Shown: positions 1 through 8,477, numbered from the stretch's first letter. The stretch: DNA of 64,000 nt from CAZUHB01 sp964620445 (GCA_964620445.1 CAZUHB010000026.1:1-64000), one strand, 5' to 3'. Translations and numbers: made by a program. Notes: generated from the letters alone by a model not told the origin.

Positions 1-1086
1 ATCGACTGGATCGACGGGACCGCCCGTGAACATGTCGGTGATCGCGCCCTGCATGTAGATCGTGAGAGATGTCATGACGGACGTCGCTTTGAGATTGTAG
101 ACATCGAAGTCCCCCACCGGATCGGGCACCATGGGCACCACGGCCAGAAAGGGCATCCTCGGGCCGAGTGTTATATTGTAAGTGGAAGAATAGAGTGGTG
201 GCCAGTAGAGACCGGTGCTGGCCACGATCGAGCCGGCTTGTTTCAACCCGTTCTTGCGCAGCATGAAACGGACGCTTCCGCCCGCTGTCCACGAACCGGT
301 GCAGTAGAGTGACGCCTCATTGCCTTGCAGGCCGATTCCGCCATAGGAGAGATTCGTGGCCGGATCTTGGCCACCGAGAAGTTCATTGCGAAACGAAACG
401 TAGGGTTTGACCGGGTATCCCTGAAACCAGTAGGTTGCCATGTAGCCGCCGTCCGGACTGAGGAGATCAAAGGCTTCCTCGGTTCCGGTCGGGCCGTTTC
501 CGCCGCGGTTGGGCGGTTTCGAAAAACAAGGTCCCGCGACAACGGGCTGGACCAGATCTGACGTCAGCTGCTGGCCAATCCCGATCTCGTATCCCAAAAG
601 GAATTCAAGGCCCGATCCCTCGAGATCGACGGTTATCTCCCAGGCCCAGTATCCCGCCGGAAAGCCGCGAGCATTGGGAAGACCTGAAAAAGAAAATCCC
701 GCTTCCAGCACGGTTGAAAAATCACCCCAACCGGTGCAGCTGTCATAGTAGTACATGTTGAAGCCGAGTCCCGATGAACTCGTATCGTTGCTCGCATAGG
801 CAAACCTGAAACCATCGACCACCTCATCCGGAAGGCCATTACCTTGGTCGGGCAGTTTTCCCCAATCGAGCCAGATGTATTTCGTTGTCATGCTCGCAAA
901 CCAGGAGGTGGAGGCGAAATTGTTCCAGATCGAGTTGCCGTAGCGGAACGAGGTACGGTCTGGAATGCCGAATGCGTCGACGGAGAACTGCTTCGTGCCC
1001 CGCGTTTCGAGTCCCGCGAGATCCTGAGCCGATCCCCACCCAGCGAAGATCGAGGCGCAGACGAACAGGATAAAACCTGTTTTCAT
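1..1086 (-). CDS. Secreted protein of unknown family, C-terminus beyond window
   Basis: The minus strand reads open without a stop from an ATG at 1086 to the left edge, giving 362 codons of an incomplete protein. The N-terminus is a classic signal peptide: Lys at residue 2, a hydrophobic core, and a likely cleavage near 'GWGSAQ' around residue 20. The mature part is rich in Gly, Tyr, Trp, Ser and Thr with few charges, which suggests an all-beta extracellular protein. A purine-rich 'aagggg' ribosome binding site lies just upstream. I do not recognise a family. It shares this Trp/Tyr/Gly-rich style with the secreted proteins at 21409 and 51004, so it may belong to the same surface repertoire. 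The stop codon and any anchoring or sorting domain lie outside the window. Confidence 0.75.
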   Translation of the reverse strand, partial: MKTGFILFVCASIFAGWGSAQDLAGLETRGTKQFSVDAFGIPDRTSFRYGNSIWNNFASTSWFASMTTKYIWLDWGKLPDQGNGLPDEVVDGFRFAYASNDTSSSGLGFNMYYYDSCTGWGDFSTVLEAGFSFSGLPNARGFPAGYWAWEITVDLEGSGLEFLLGYEIGIGQQLTSDLVQPVVAGPCFSKPPNRGGNGPTGTEEAFDLLSPDGGYMATYWFQGYPVKPYVSFRNELLGGQDPATNLSYGGIGLQGNEASLYCTGSWTAGGSVRFMLRKNGLKQAGSIVASTGLYWPPLYSSTYNITLGPRMPFLAVVPMVPDPVGDFDVYNLKATSVMTSLTIYMQGAITDMFTGGPVDPVD

Positions 1087-1251
1087 GATACCCCTTATCC
1101 AACGCATCAATGCTCAGCGAATGCCGAGCCCCGGTTCTGCACCGCTGTCCCGAAAACGACCGCATTCTGTACGATGAACACCGTGATCATACAGCGCGAC
1201 CCTGTCCGCAAGGTAAGAACGACATTCATGCGCACGCTTTTCAAAGAAAAA

Positions 1252-1418
1252 AAGAAACGATCGCGGAGTGTGCAAGAAACGTTACCCGGGTGTTTACAAC
1301 CCCGAAGGGTGGGGGGGAGGGTGGGGGGGGGTNNNNNNNNNNCCACGAATCGTTCCGGGAACGATTCGTGGAGGAATCACTCCGGGAACGTTTCTTGCAC
1401 ACTCCGCGATCGTTTCTT
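1252..1418. repeat. 32-bp perfect inverted repeat around the gap
   Basis: The left arm 1252-1283 and the right arm 1387-1418 are exact reverse complements over 32 bases, with the core 'gagtgtgcaagaaacgtt'. The 103-base interval contains the N gap and a second palindrome. Two readings are possible. It may be a genuine large cruciform or repeat element at which the assembly broke. It may also be an assembly fold-back artefact, because reads from an inverted repeat are often joined wrongly. Confidence 0.8.
1343..1371. repeat. 29-bp palindrome directly beside the N gap
   Basis: Two 14-base arms ('ccacgaatcgttcc' and its exact complement) flank a single central G. The palindrome starts at the first base after the N run, so its outer side may be truncated by the gap. 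The 'cgggaacg' sequence inside it recurs at 1383-1390, which suggests a small repeat family in this spacer. Confidence 0.75.
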
Positions 1419-1501
1419 GCAACTGTTTTTGTGGGAGCGTATTATGTTGTTTTCTTGAGAGGTTGGACTTCTACCTTCCCTGCTGTTGAGGAGCAAAGAA
1501 T

Positions 1502-2707
1502 ATGAAAGAGATCAATGTGGCGATGATCGGCTGCGGCTTCATGGGAAAGGCGCACTCGAACGCTTGGCGACAGGTGGGCCGTTTTCTCGACCCCAAGATC
1601 AAACCGGTGATGAAGGTCGTCTGCGACATCGACAAGGATCTGGCCGAAGCGTCGCGCGATCGCTTCGGGTGGGAAGAAAGCGCCACCTCTTGGCAGAAAG
1701 TGATCGCCCGCGACGACATCCACATCATCGACATCGCCACACCGGGCAACACGCACTGCAAGATCGCCCTCGCCGCCGCAGCAGCCGGCAAGCACATCTT
1801 CTGCGAGAAACCGATCGCCAACTCGCTCGCCGAGGCCAAGGAGATGGTCAAGGCGGTGAACAAGGCCGGGGTGAAGCACATGGCGGCCTTCAACTACCGC
1901 CGCGTGCCGGCCGTGGCGCTCGCCAAGGAGCTCATCAAGAAAAAGAAGCTGGGCCGCATCTTCCATTTCCGCGCCGTCTACCTCCAGGACTGGATCATCG
2001 ATCCCAAATTCCCGCTCGTCTGGCGCCTTCGGAAGGAGGCAGCCGGCTCCGGCCCGCACGGCGACCTCAACGCCCACATCATCGACCTCGCCCTCCATCT
2101 CGTGGGCGACATCGACGAGGTGGTCGGCACGGACACGACCTTCATCAAGGAACGCCCTCTCCTCGACGCGGGCGCCACCGGCCTCTCGGCGCGCACTCGC
2201 GGCAAAAAGAAGGGCAAGGTCACCGTCGACGACGCCACCCTCTTCCTCGCCCGATTCGAAAGCGGCGCCCTCGGCTCCTTCGAGGCGACGCGCTTCGCCC
2301 AGGGGCGAAAGAACTACAACCGTTTCGAGATCAACGGCGACAAGGGCAGCATCGCCTTCAACCTGGAGCGGATGAACGAGCTCGAGTTCTTCGACGCCAC
2401 GGTGCCGCGCGAGACCCAGGGCTGGTCCACGATCCTCGTGAACGAGGACGTCCACCCCTATCTCGCCGCCTGGTGGCCGCCGGGACACATCATCGGCTGG
2501 GAGCACACCTTCATCCACGAGGTCTACGACTTCGTCAACGGCATCGCCACCGGCCGCGGCACCGCACCGGACTTCGGCGACGGCGCCATGACCCAGGCCG
2601 TGCTCGAGGCCGTGACCGCGTCGTGCCGCAAGAAGGGCTGGATGAAGATCAAGAACTTCTGGAAACGCCGCAAGGCCCCCGCGCGCGGAAAGGGAGGCAA
2701 AAAATGA
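1502..2707 (+). CDS. Gfo/Idh/MocA family NAD(P)-dependent oxidoreductase
   Basis: This 401-aa protein has the N-terminal Rossmann motif 'GCGFMG' at residues 10-15 and the family hallmark 'CEKP' around 101-104. A 'GDLNAHIIDLALH' helix near 187-199 corresponds to the catalytic D/H region of the C-terminal domain. Members oxidise or reduce sugars, inositols and their derivatives with NAD(P). The start at 1502 follows a 'gaggag' site. Its stop overlaps the start of the TIM-barrel isomerase (ATGA), so the two are translationally coupled and probably act in one sugar-conversion pathway, as in inositol or 3-keto-sugar catabolism. The substrate cannot be read from sequence. The Lys/Arg-rich C-terminal tail (about residues 383-401) is slightly unusual. 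Confidence 0.92.
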   Translation: MKEINVAMIGCGFMGKAHSNAWRQVGRFLDPKIKPVMKVVCDIDKDLAEASRDRFGWEESATSWQKVIARDDIHIIDIATPGNTHCKIALAAAAAGKHIFCEKPIANSLAEAKEMVKAVNKAGVKHMAAFNYRRVPAVALAKELIKKKKLGRIFHFRAVYLQDWIIDPKFPLVWRLRKEAAGSGPHGDLNAHIIDLALHLVGDIDEVVGTDTTFIKERPLLDAGATGLSARTRGKKKGKVTVDDATLFLARFESGALGSFEATRFAQGRKNYNRFEINGDKGSIAFNLERMNELEFFDATVPRETQGWSTILVNEDVHPYLAAWWPPGHIIGWEHTFIHEVYDFVNGIATGRGTAPDFGDGAMTQAVLEAVTASCRKKGWMKIKNFWKRRKAPARGKGGKK

Positions 2708-3669
2708 AACTGGGCGTCTTCTTCGCGCTTTTCGGAAACCGCACTCTCGACGAGGCGATCGAATACATCAAGGATGTGGGCGGCGTCTCGGCCGTGGAAC
2801 TCGGCACGGGCAACTACCCCGGTTCGGCCCACCTCAACGTGAAGGAGCTCCTCGCCTCCAAGGCCAAGCGCGAGACGCTGAAGAAAAAACTCGCCGACGC
2901 GGGCCTGGTCATCTCGGCGCTCAGCTCGCACGGCAACCCGCTCCATCCGAACAAGAAGGCCGCGGCCGCCCACCAGGAAGCGTCGCGCGACACGGTCAAG
3001 CTCTGCGAGAAGCTGGGCGTCAAGGTGGCTATCGATTTCTCGGGCTGCCCCGGCGATTCGGAAAACTCCAAGTTCCCCAACTGGGTGACCTGCCCCTGGC
3101 CCGACGATTTCACCCATGTGCTCGATTGGCAGTGGGAGCGGAAGGTCATCCCTTACTGGACCAAGCACGCCAAATTCGCCCGCGACCACGGGGTGAAGAT
3201 CGCCATCGAGATGCACCCCGGATTCGTGGTCTACAATCCCGAATCGATGCTCCGGCTCCGTTCGGCGTGCGGCAACAACCTGGGCGCCAACTTCGATCCG
3301 AGCCACCTCTTCTGGCAGGGGATCGATCCGATCCGCGCCCTGCGCAACCTCAAGAACTGCATCTTCCACGTCCACGCAAAGGACACGAAGGTCGACGAGA
3401 TCAACACCGCCGCGAACGGCGTTCTCGACACGAAGCACTACGGGAACGAACTCCAGCGCGCGTGGATCTTCCGCACCGTGGGCTACGGCCACGGCGCCGA
3501 GTTCTGGTCGGCGTTCGTGAGCAATCTGCGCATGATCGGCTACGAGGGTGTTCTGTCGATCGAGCATGAGGACAGCCTCATGAGCGTGAACGAGGGATTC
3601 CGCAAGGCGGTGGCTTTCCTGAACGAGATATTGCTCCACGAAAAGCGTGGCGCCATGTGGTGGGCGTGA
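2704..3669 (+). CDS. Sugar phosphate isomerase/epimerase-type TIM barrel protein
   Basis: A 321-aa protein of the xylose-isomerase-like TIM barrel (AP endonuclease 2) superfamily. The divalent-metal ligands typical of the fold are visible in order: Glu in 'IAIEMHPG', Asp and His in 'NFDPSHLF', His in 'FHVHAKD' and Glu in 'LSIEHED'. Such proteins isomerise, epimerise or dehydrate sugars and inositols. The start ATG at 2704 shares bases with the stop of the upstream oxidoreductase, so the longer in-frame extension that overlaps that gene is not used. At about 320 aa it is longer than the common 270-280 aa version; the additional sequence includes a Trp-rich insert near residues 130-150. Pairing with a Gfo/Idh/MocA enzyme supports a shared carbohydrate pathway. 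Confidence 0.9.
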   Translation: MKLGVFFALFGNRTLDEAIEYIKDVGGVSAVELGTGNYPGSAHLNVKELLASKAKRETLKKKLADAGLVISALSSHGNPLHPNKKAAAAHQEASRDTVKLCEKLGVKVAIDFSGCPGDSENSKFPNWVTCPWPDDFTHVLDWQWERKVIPYWTKHAKFARDHGVKIAIEMHPGFVVYNPESMLRLRSACGNNLGANFDPSHLFWQGIDPIRALRNLKNCIFHVHAKDTKVDEINTAANGVLDTKHYGNELQRAWIFRTVGYGHGAEFWSAFVSNLRMIGYEGVLSIEHEDSLMSVNEGFRKAVAFLNEILLHEKRGAMWWA

Positions 3670-3706
3670 ACGTTTCCAGGGAACTCAAAGAATCCCCGGG
3701 AAACGT
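3670..3706 (+). promoter_or_regulatory. Hairpin between isomerase stop and peptidase start
   Basis: Bases 3670-3677 (acgtttcc) pair with 3699-3706, and after one A-G mismatch 3679-3681 pair with 3695-3697. The stem lies immediately after the upstream TGA and six bases before the GGGAGG ribosome binding site at 3712-3717, so it could attenuate or insulate translation of the peptidase gene. There is no T-tract, which argues against a simple terminator. Confidence 0.45.
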
Positions 3707-3721
3707 CCATCGGGAGGAATC

Positions 3722-5218
3722 ATGGATCGCTTGGTGTTGCTGGTCGTTGTTTTCCTCACTCCGGCTCTCGGGGCGGCGGACGAGGAGCGGAAGCCGATCT
3801 GGCTGGCCGTGGGCAAAGCGGGACTTGTCGAGGAACTGGAGCCGCTCGCCGCGCACCGCGCCGCCGGGGGGCTCGAGCCTCTCCTTTCAACGGCAAGCGT
3901 GAAAGACGCTCTTGAAAGCTGCTCGTCGCGGCCGGCCTATCTGCTTCTCGTGGGCGATCATGAAAGAGGCCACGAAACAGAGCCCTGGTTCCTTCCCGCG
4001 GAGGAGAAACCGTTTTACAGATGGATGACGACGCAGCGGCACGGTTTCGCGTCGGACAACGCCCGCGGGGATCTCGACGGGGACGGTATTCAAGACATTC
4101 CGGTGGGACGCATTCCGGCGCGCACCCGGGACGAGGTCGCCGCGGTGGTGAAAAAGATCATCGCCTTCGAACGGCGCCCGGCATCCTCGGCCGACCTGCG
4201 CCTCAATCTCTGGGGAGGTACACCCAACTACGGTCCCGAGTTCGACGCGATCCAGACCGGCTTCCTGCTCGGCACCCTTCAACAAGACACTCCCCGCTGG
4301 CTCGATCTCTGGATCATCTCGTCCGATCTCGACCACCCTCTCTGCGGCTGGCCCCTCGATCAGGCGGACCTCTTCTCGAACCGGGTGGCCGAGGGCGGCC
4401 TCATCAACGCGCTCATGGGCCACGCCACCGCCGACTTCTTCCTGTCGATCAATTTCAACGGACTCGAGATGGGATACACGGCGGCCAAGGCCGGGAAGAT
4501 ACTCTCGCGGGGTGATCCGACAGCGCCTCTCTTCTTTTTCTCCTGCGACTCGGGAAACTTCGCCCGGAAAACTCCCTGCATGGCCGAGTCCTTTCTCTTC
4601 TTCCCGGCAGGGCCCGTGGCCACGATCGCCGCGACCACGAACAGCCATCCCCTGACGAACTATTTCTCGTCGACCGAGATGGCTCGCGGCCTCCGGGGAA
4701 ACAGGGCGCGATACGGAGATTTCTGGCTCGACGCCCAGAAGAGGGCGCGCGATAGAAAGCTGAACTTTCTCACCTTCGTCGAAAACAAGCTCAAGGATAT
4801 CGAGGGCAAGCTGGAAAAAGAGATCAACGTGGAAAAGCTCAAACGGGATCAGATGCTCATGTTCGCCTTTCTGGGAGATCCCGCAACGCGGATCCGCTTG
4901 CCCCGAAAGCTCAACGGCTCGGTGGAGGAGAGGGACGTGGGGTGGTTCTGGCGCGTGGAGAAACCGGAAGGCGCCACCGCGATCGAGGTCGCGTTCCGTT
5001 CGAACGAACAAGCCCTTCTGCCCGATCTCGGCCGGCCGGCGACCAGGGAGGAGGCGAACAGGCGATTCCACGAGATCAACGCACACCTCGGCTACTCGCT
5101 CCTGCCCGCACCGGGCGCGGACGAGCCGTGGGAAGGCCTGGTCGCGCGGAAAGGCCTCCTCCGGCTGGTGGCCACCGGGCGTGAAACCTGCTTCGTCGCG
5201 GTCTTCGAGATCGACTGA
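3722..5218 (+). CDS. Secreted C25 (gingipain-like) cysteine peptidase
   Basis: A 498-aa protein beginning with a short signal peptide (hydrophobic residues 4-18). The central region matches the caspase-like fold of family C25: 'YLLLVGDH' near 73-80, the 'SDNARGDLDGDGIQDIPVGR' segment at 111-130, then 'IPARTRDE'. The probable catalytic dyad is His234 in 'LMGHAT' and Cys275 in 'FFSCDSGNF'. It should act outside the cytoplasm as a protease. The start at 3722 is fixed by a GGGAGG site; an upstream in-frame ATG lies inside the previous gene. Compared with gingipains it has no prodomain, no immunoglobulin-like domain and no obvious C-terminal sorting domain. The region after 330 is helical and charged and of unknown role. 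Its position between sugar-catabolism gene pairs is unexplained. Confidence 0.82.
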   Translation: MDRLVLLVVVFLTPALGAADEERKPIWLAVGKAGLVEELEPLAAHRAAGGLEPLLSTASVKDALESCSSRPAYLLLVGDHERGHETEPWFLPAEEKPFYRWMTTQRHGFASDNARGDLDGDGIQDIPVGRIPARTRDEVAAVVKKIIAFERRPASSADLRLNLWGGTPNYGPEFDAIQTGFLLGTLQQDTPRWLDLWIISSDLDHPLCGWPLDQADLFSNRVAEGGLINALMGHATADFFLSINFNGLEMGYTAAKAGKILSRGDPTAPLFFFSCDSGNFARKTPCMAESFLFFPAGPVATIAATTNSHPLTNYFSSTEMARGLRGNRARYGDFWLDAQKRARDRKLNFLTFVENKLKDIEGKLEKEINVEKLKRDQMLMFAFLGDPATRIRLPRKLNGSVEERDVGWFWRVEKPEGATAIEVAFRSNEQALLPDLGRPATREEANRRFHEINAHLGYSLLPAPGADEPWEGLVARKGLLRLVATGRETCFVAVFEID

Positions 5219-5244
5219 TTGCGGTATCGAAGACCGGCCCGCTC

Positions 5245-6204
5245 CTATCCGGTCACGGCGCGGTCGCAGTCGAGTGTGAGCTTGAGCGTCTTGAGCGCAT
5301 CATCGTAGGAAGAGGGGTTCTTGCGCCAGTCGCCTGTCATGACCTGGTCGATGAAGACGGCGTTCTCGTAGTCGTACATGTGGTCCTGGTCCTGGTTGTA
5401 ATCCCAGGTACCTTTCTTTTCCTTGACCACGAGCCGGCCGCCGGAGAGCGAAAGGCGGTAGATGCGGCGCTCGCCCACGAAGACCATCTCGTTGCGCCAT
5501 TCATCGCCCACCCAGGTGTGGACATGGGAGCAGAGGGCGCCGCACTCGAATCGGAGGCTCAGCGAGACGACCTCGTCGACCGTGTATCCCTCCTTCTTCG
5601 ATTGCACCGGATTGCCGGCGAAGCCTTTGACCTCCGCCACCTCGCCGAAGATGTAGCGGAGCAGGTCGAAATTGTGGGTCGCCTGATCCACGAGCGCGCC
5701 GCCCGACTGCGCCTTGTCGTAGAACCAGGGCGAGAGCTCCCGCGTCAGACTCGCCGGGCAGCCGTAGAGCGACTGGATCAGATGGACCCGGTCGTCGGCA
5801 ACCGCCCTGCGCGCCTCGCGCGCGAGCGGCATCGAGCGGAAGACGAATCCCACCTGGACGCGTGCTTGGCGTTTCTGCAATTCCGCCGCGATCTCGTCGG
5901 CCACCTCGGCGCGCCGTTCGACCGGCTTCTCGCAAAAGACGGGAATTCCCTGGTCGGCGCAGGCCAGAAGCGGCTCCCGCCGGATGGTGGACGGAGTGCA
6001 GAGGTAGACCGCGTCGAGTTCGACGTCGCCGAGCATCGTCTCGAAATCGCCGAACCCCTTGCCCCCGAACTCGTCGAGCGCTTTCTGCAACCTGACCGCG
6101 TCCGTATCGCAGAGGGCGGCGATTTCCACGTCGTCCCTCGTCTTGAGATACCTTGCGTGGGTGTTCCCCGCCCAGCCCATTGCGATGATTCCGATCTTGA
6201 GCAT
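5245..6204 (-). CDS. Gfo/Idh/MocA family oxidoreductase (second copy)
   Basis: A 319-aa oxidoreductase with the N-terminal nucleotide-binding turn 'AMGWAGNTH' (residues 8-16), 'FCEKP' at 90-94 and a 'DQATHNFDLLRYIFG' catalytic-helix region. It is shorter than, and clearly diverged from, the oxidoreductase at 1502. The start at 6204 comes two bases after the stop of the upstream isomerase gene, with a 'gaggtcg' site overlapping that gene's end. Upstream in-frame codons belong to the neighbour. This pair is transcribed leftwards and converges on the C25 peptidase gene. Substrate unknown; NAD(P)-dependent sugar or inositol oxidation is the family-level expectation. Confidence 0.9.
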   Translation of the reverse strand: MLKIGIIAMGWAGNTHARYLKTRDDVEIAALCDTDAVRLQKALDEFGGKGFGDFETMLGDVELDAVYLCTPSTIRREPLLACADQGIPVFCEKPVERRAEVADEIAAELQKRQARVQVGFVFRSMPLAREARRAVADDRVHLIQSLYGCPASLTRELSPWFYDKAQSGGALVDQATHNFDLLRYIFGEVAEVKGFAGNPVQSKKEGYTVDEVVSLSLRFECGALCSHVHTWVGDEWRNEMVFVGERRIYRLSLSGGRLVVKEKKGTWDYNQDQDHMYDYENAVFIDQVMTGDWRKNPSSYDDALKTLKLTLDCDRAVTG

Positions 6205-6205
6205 G

Positions 6206-7036
6206 TCAAACGACCTCCTTGAAGAGGGTTTCGAGATAATCCACGGTCCGGGCGATGTCACGTTTCTGCTCCTCGCCCTCGATCTCTCTCTCGATAATGA
6301 TTTCACCGTCGTAGCCGAGCGCGTGGAGCTCTCTGACGAACTCGGGAAAGCGCACGGCACCCTCCCCCACCACGACCTCCTCGCCGAGCTGCATCGGATC
6401 GGTCGGATAGAATCCATCCTTGGCGTGAACATTGCGGACATACTTGCCGAACACGCCGAGTGCGTCGATCGGATTGGCTTTTCCGTAGAGGATCAGGTTC
6501 GCGGGATCGAGGTTCAGACCGAGGTTACCCGTCCCCACCGCCTCTATGGTGCGCAGCATGGCCACCGGCGTCTCCTGCCCCGTCTCGAACCAGAACTCGA
6601 TACCGATCGTCTTGTAGAACTCGGCCACCTCGCGCACGGCGGCAACCAGGTCGCCGAAGGCCGGATCGGTCGGATTCTCCGGTATGAAGCCGAGATGGGT
6701 GATCGCCGCCGGCACACCGAGCGCCCTGGCAAAGTTTCCTGCCTCCTTCAATGACGCGATCCGTTCGGCGCGGTACTTGGGCGGGACCAGGCCGAGCACC
6801 TCGGGGCCCTGAATGAAGTCCCACACATCCGGCCCCGGCACCCCGGCCCAGAGCGCCGAGATCGTGATCCCCTTGCTCTCGGCTTCCTGCCGCACCGCGG
6901 CGGCTCGATCCACGTCCCAGAGGCTCATGTCCCAGTTCACGAGCTGGCAGGCGCTCAGCCCGAATTCGGCAACCACGTCGAGACTGGGACCTTCCTTGCG
7001 CAGCGGGGCCATGACACCGATCTTCCAATCGACCAT
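6206..7036 (-). CDS. Sugar phosphate isomerase/epimerase-type TIM barrel protein (second copy)
   Basis: A 276-aa TIM barrel of the IolE/xylose isomerase-like superfamily. Metal-ligand motifs appear in order: Glu in 'FWFETGQ', Asp in 'NLDPAN', His in 'NVHAKDG' and Glu in 'IIIEREI'. It has the usual family length. The start at 7036 follows an 'aaggag' site nine bases upstream. It is the first gene of a two-gene leftward operon with the oxidoreductase at 5245-6204, repeating the gene content of 1502-3669 in opposite orientation and opposite gene order. Confidence 0.9.
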   Translation of the reverse strand: MVDWKIGVMAPLRKEGPSLDVVAEFGLSACQLVNWDMSLWDVDRAAAVRQEAESKGITISALWAGVPGPDVWDFIQGPEVLGLVPPKYRAERIASLKEAGNFARALGVPAAITHLGFIPENPTDPAFGDLVAAVREVAEFYKTIGIEFWFETGQETPVAMLRTIEAVGTGNLGLNLDPANLILYGKANPIDALGVFGKYVRNVHAKDGFYPTDPMQLGEEVVVGEGAVRFPEFVRELHALGYDGEIIIEREIEGEEQKRDIARTVDYLETLFKEVV

Positions 7037-7066
7037 GGAGTATCTCCTTTTTCACGAGAGGGGCGT

Positions 7067-8323
7067 TCAGCTGTCCCGCCCCGGAAGAGCACTGGCGGCT
7101 CTGGAACGGATCTCTTCGATTTCTTCCCGCGTGGTATACCGCCAGCGGCGGCTGTCGATCCTCTTGCGAACCCCCTCCCGGTTGAGCACCATGCTGGTCA
7201 CATGGCGGCCGTCCCGCCCGAATATGTGGGTCCGCCATTTCGGTCCGAGCACCACGAAGGTACGATCCAACTCGTCAAAGAGTACACGATCGGGGTGGCA
7301 GTTGCCAAGATCCTTGAGCGCCATACCCACGGCGGGACGCTCGGCGCGGCGCTCGATCGCATGCCGCGTCCGGCGGCGGCGGCGGCGGAAGATCGACTCG
7401 ATGCCGCGCGCCACCCGCGTGAGCACGGGACGGACAGCCGCTGCGCGCTCCGACGCGCTCAGCCGCTTGCGGCGCGCCGGGCCGGGCGGGTCGCTGAAGC
7501 GGAATTTGAGATCGAGTTCTTCGAGCTTCTTGCGCGCCCGTCCGAAGACTCCCTCCAGCTCGGGCTCGGGTTCGAGCTTGAGAAAATCGAGGAGGTCGTC
7601 GCAGCGCGTCTGATCGGCGCCTCCCAGTTGCGGGATGCGGCCGATCACATTGATGCGCAGCCTGGGAAGGTTGTCGTCGAGGGTGCGCACCGCCTGGATC
7701 GTGACCGCTGTCCGTCCCTGTTCGCGGCCGCGCGGCAGCGGCAGGTATCCGGCCGCGACCTGACCCACGATGTCGTAGATCACCGATTCTCTCCCGAAGA
7801 CGTGGAGCTGTTCGTTCTTGAGCTCCCTCGGCCCCTGCCGGATGGCCACGACCTTTTCGGGCGTTTCGTCGATCACCGCGTCGATCCGGCCGTCGCGCCG
7901 ATCGAGAAGGAGGGACGAGAATTCGACCCACTCGGTCTGGCCCGTGGGCCCGTACCCGGCGAAAACACTGAGGTGATCGGACGGCCGCGCGTGATCGCAG
8001 AGCGATGACTCGCAGTGGTAGCAGTAGACGCGGCCCGCCACGAATGGGCCGCTCTCGTCCCTGGACGCAGCGCGCGCCTCGAAGGCGTCGATCAGCCTCC
8101 GTGCAAACGCGGCCCCATCGCCGCCCGGATCGAAGGAGAAAGGAAGAGGCTTCTCGCCTGAATCCGTCCGATCCTCCCCCATGATGGACCGGTAGAGGTC
8201 GAGGAGTTCATCGTAGATCTTCTCGGCCTGGGCGATCTCCCGTCCCAGGGGCCGCGGACCGTTTGCGTTCGGCCGCCGGCCGAAATCGTTCGCCTTTTTT
8301 TTCCGGTCGGACTGATCCTTCAT
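7067..8323 (-). CDS. Hypothetical protein with Cys/His motif and Arg-rich stretch
   Basis: A 418-aa cytoplasmic-looking protein without signal peptide or membrane segment. A 'CYCHCESSLCDH'-like cluster (actual 'CYHCESSLCDHARPSDH', about residues 100-116) looks like a zinc site and is loosely reminiscent of a SWIM-type finger. Around residue 318 there is a run of seven arginines followed by a basic helix, suggesting nucleic-acid binding. The N-terminus is low-complexity and basic. The last 100 residues contain 'PDRVLFDELDRTFVVLGPKWR'-type hydrophobic strands. I do not recognise a family. It is separated by 30 bases from the isomerase gene downstream and is divergent from the nuclease gene at 8478. 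Confidence 0.7.
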   Translation of the reverse strand: MKDQSDRKKKANDFGRRPNANGPRPLGREIAQAEKIYDELLDLYRSIMGEDRTDSGEKPLPFSFDPGGDGAAFARRLIDAFEARAASRDESGPFVAGRVYCYHCESSLCDHARPSDHLSVFAGYGPTGQTEWVEFSSLLLDRRDGRIDAVIDETPEKVVAIRQGPRELKNEQLHVFGRESVIYDIVGQVAAGYLPLPRGREQGRTAVTIQAVRTLDDNLPRLRINVIGRIPQLGGADQTRCDDLLDFLKLEPEPELEGVFGRARKKLEELDLKFRFSDPPGPARRKRLSASERAAAVRPVLTRVARGIESIFRRRRRRTRHAIERRAERPAVGMALKDLGNCHPDRVLFDELDRTFVVLGPKWRTHIFGRDGRHVTSMVLNREGVRKRIDSRRWRYTTREEIEEIRSRAASALPGRDS

Positions 8324-8477
8324 GGCCCCGATTTTACACTCTTTTTTCCGTCGAGTCGAAGTGATACCCTGATCGAGCCGGCGGCCTGGAATTCACGCGC
8401 ACGCGAAGCAACACTCTGCCGCCGATTCCGGAGACCCGAGGCTTTCTCAGTACCGATGTTTTTTTTCAGGAAGTCCC

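Larger units (their letters stand above)
1087..1501. other. Intergenic region with scaffold gap and nested inverted repeats
   Basis: This 415-base stretch separates divergent genes and holds no convincing coding sequence. It contains G-runs at 1311-1332, a run of 10 N at 1333-1342 and two nested inverted repeats described separately. The 10-N block is a typical assembly join, so the true length between its flanks is unknown. Promoters for both divergent genes presumably lie here, but no clear -35/-10 pair can be defended. Confidence 0.7.

Noticed and set aside
844..1458. Open frame reading through the N gap
   Set aside because: It crosses undetermined bases and overlaps the secreted protein gene on the other strand; its sequence has no features.
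1486..2703. In-frame extension upstream of the first TIM-barrel isomerase
   Set aside because: It lies wholly inside the oxidoreductase gene in another frame and is Arg-rich; the coupled ATG at 2704 is the real start.
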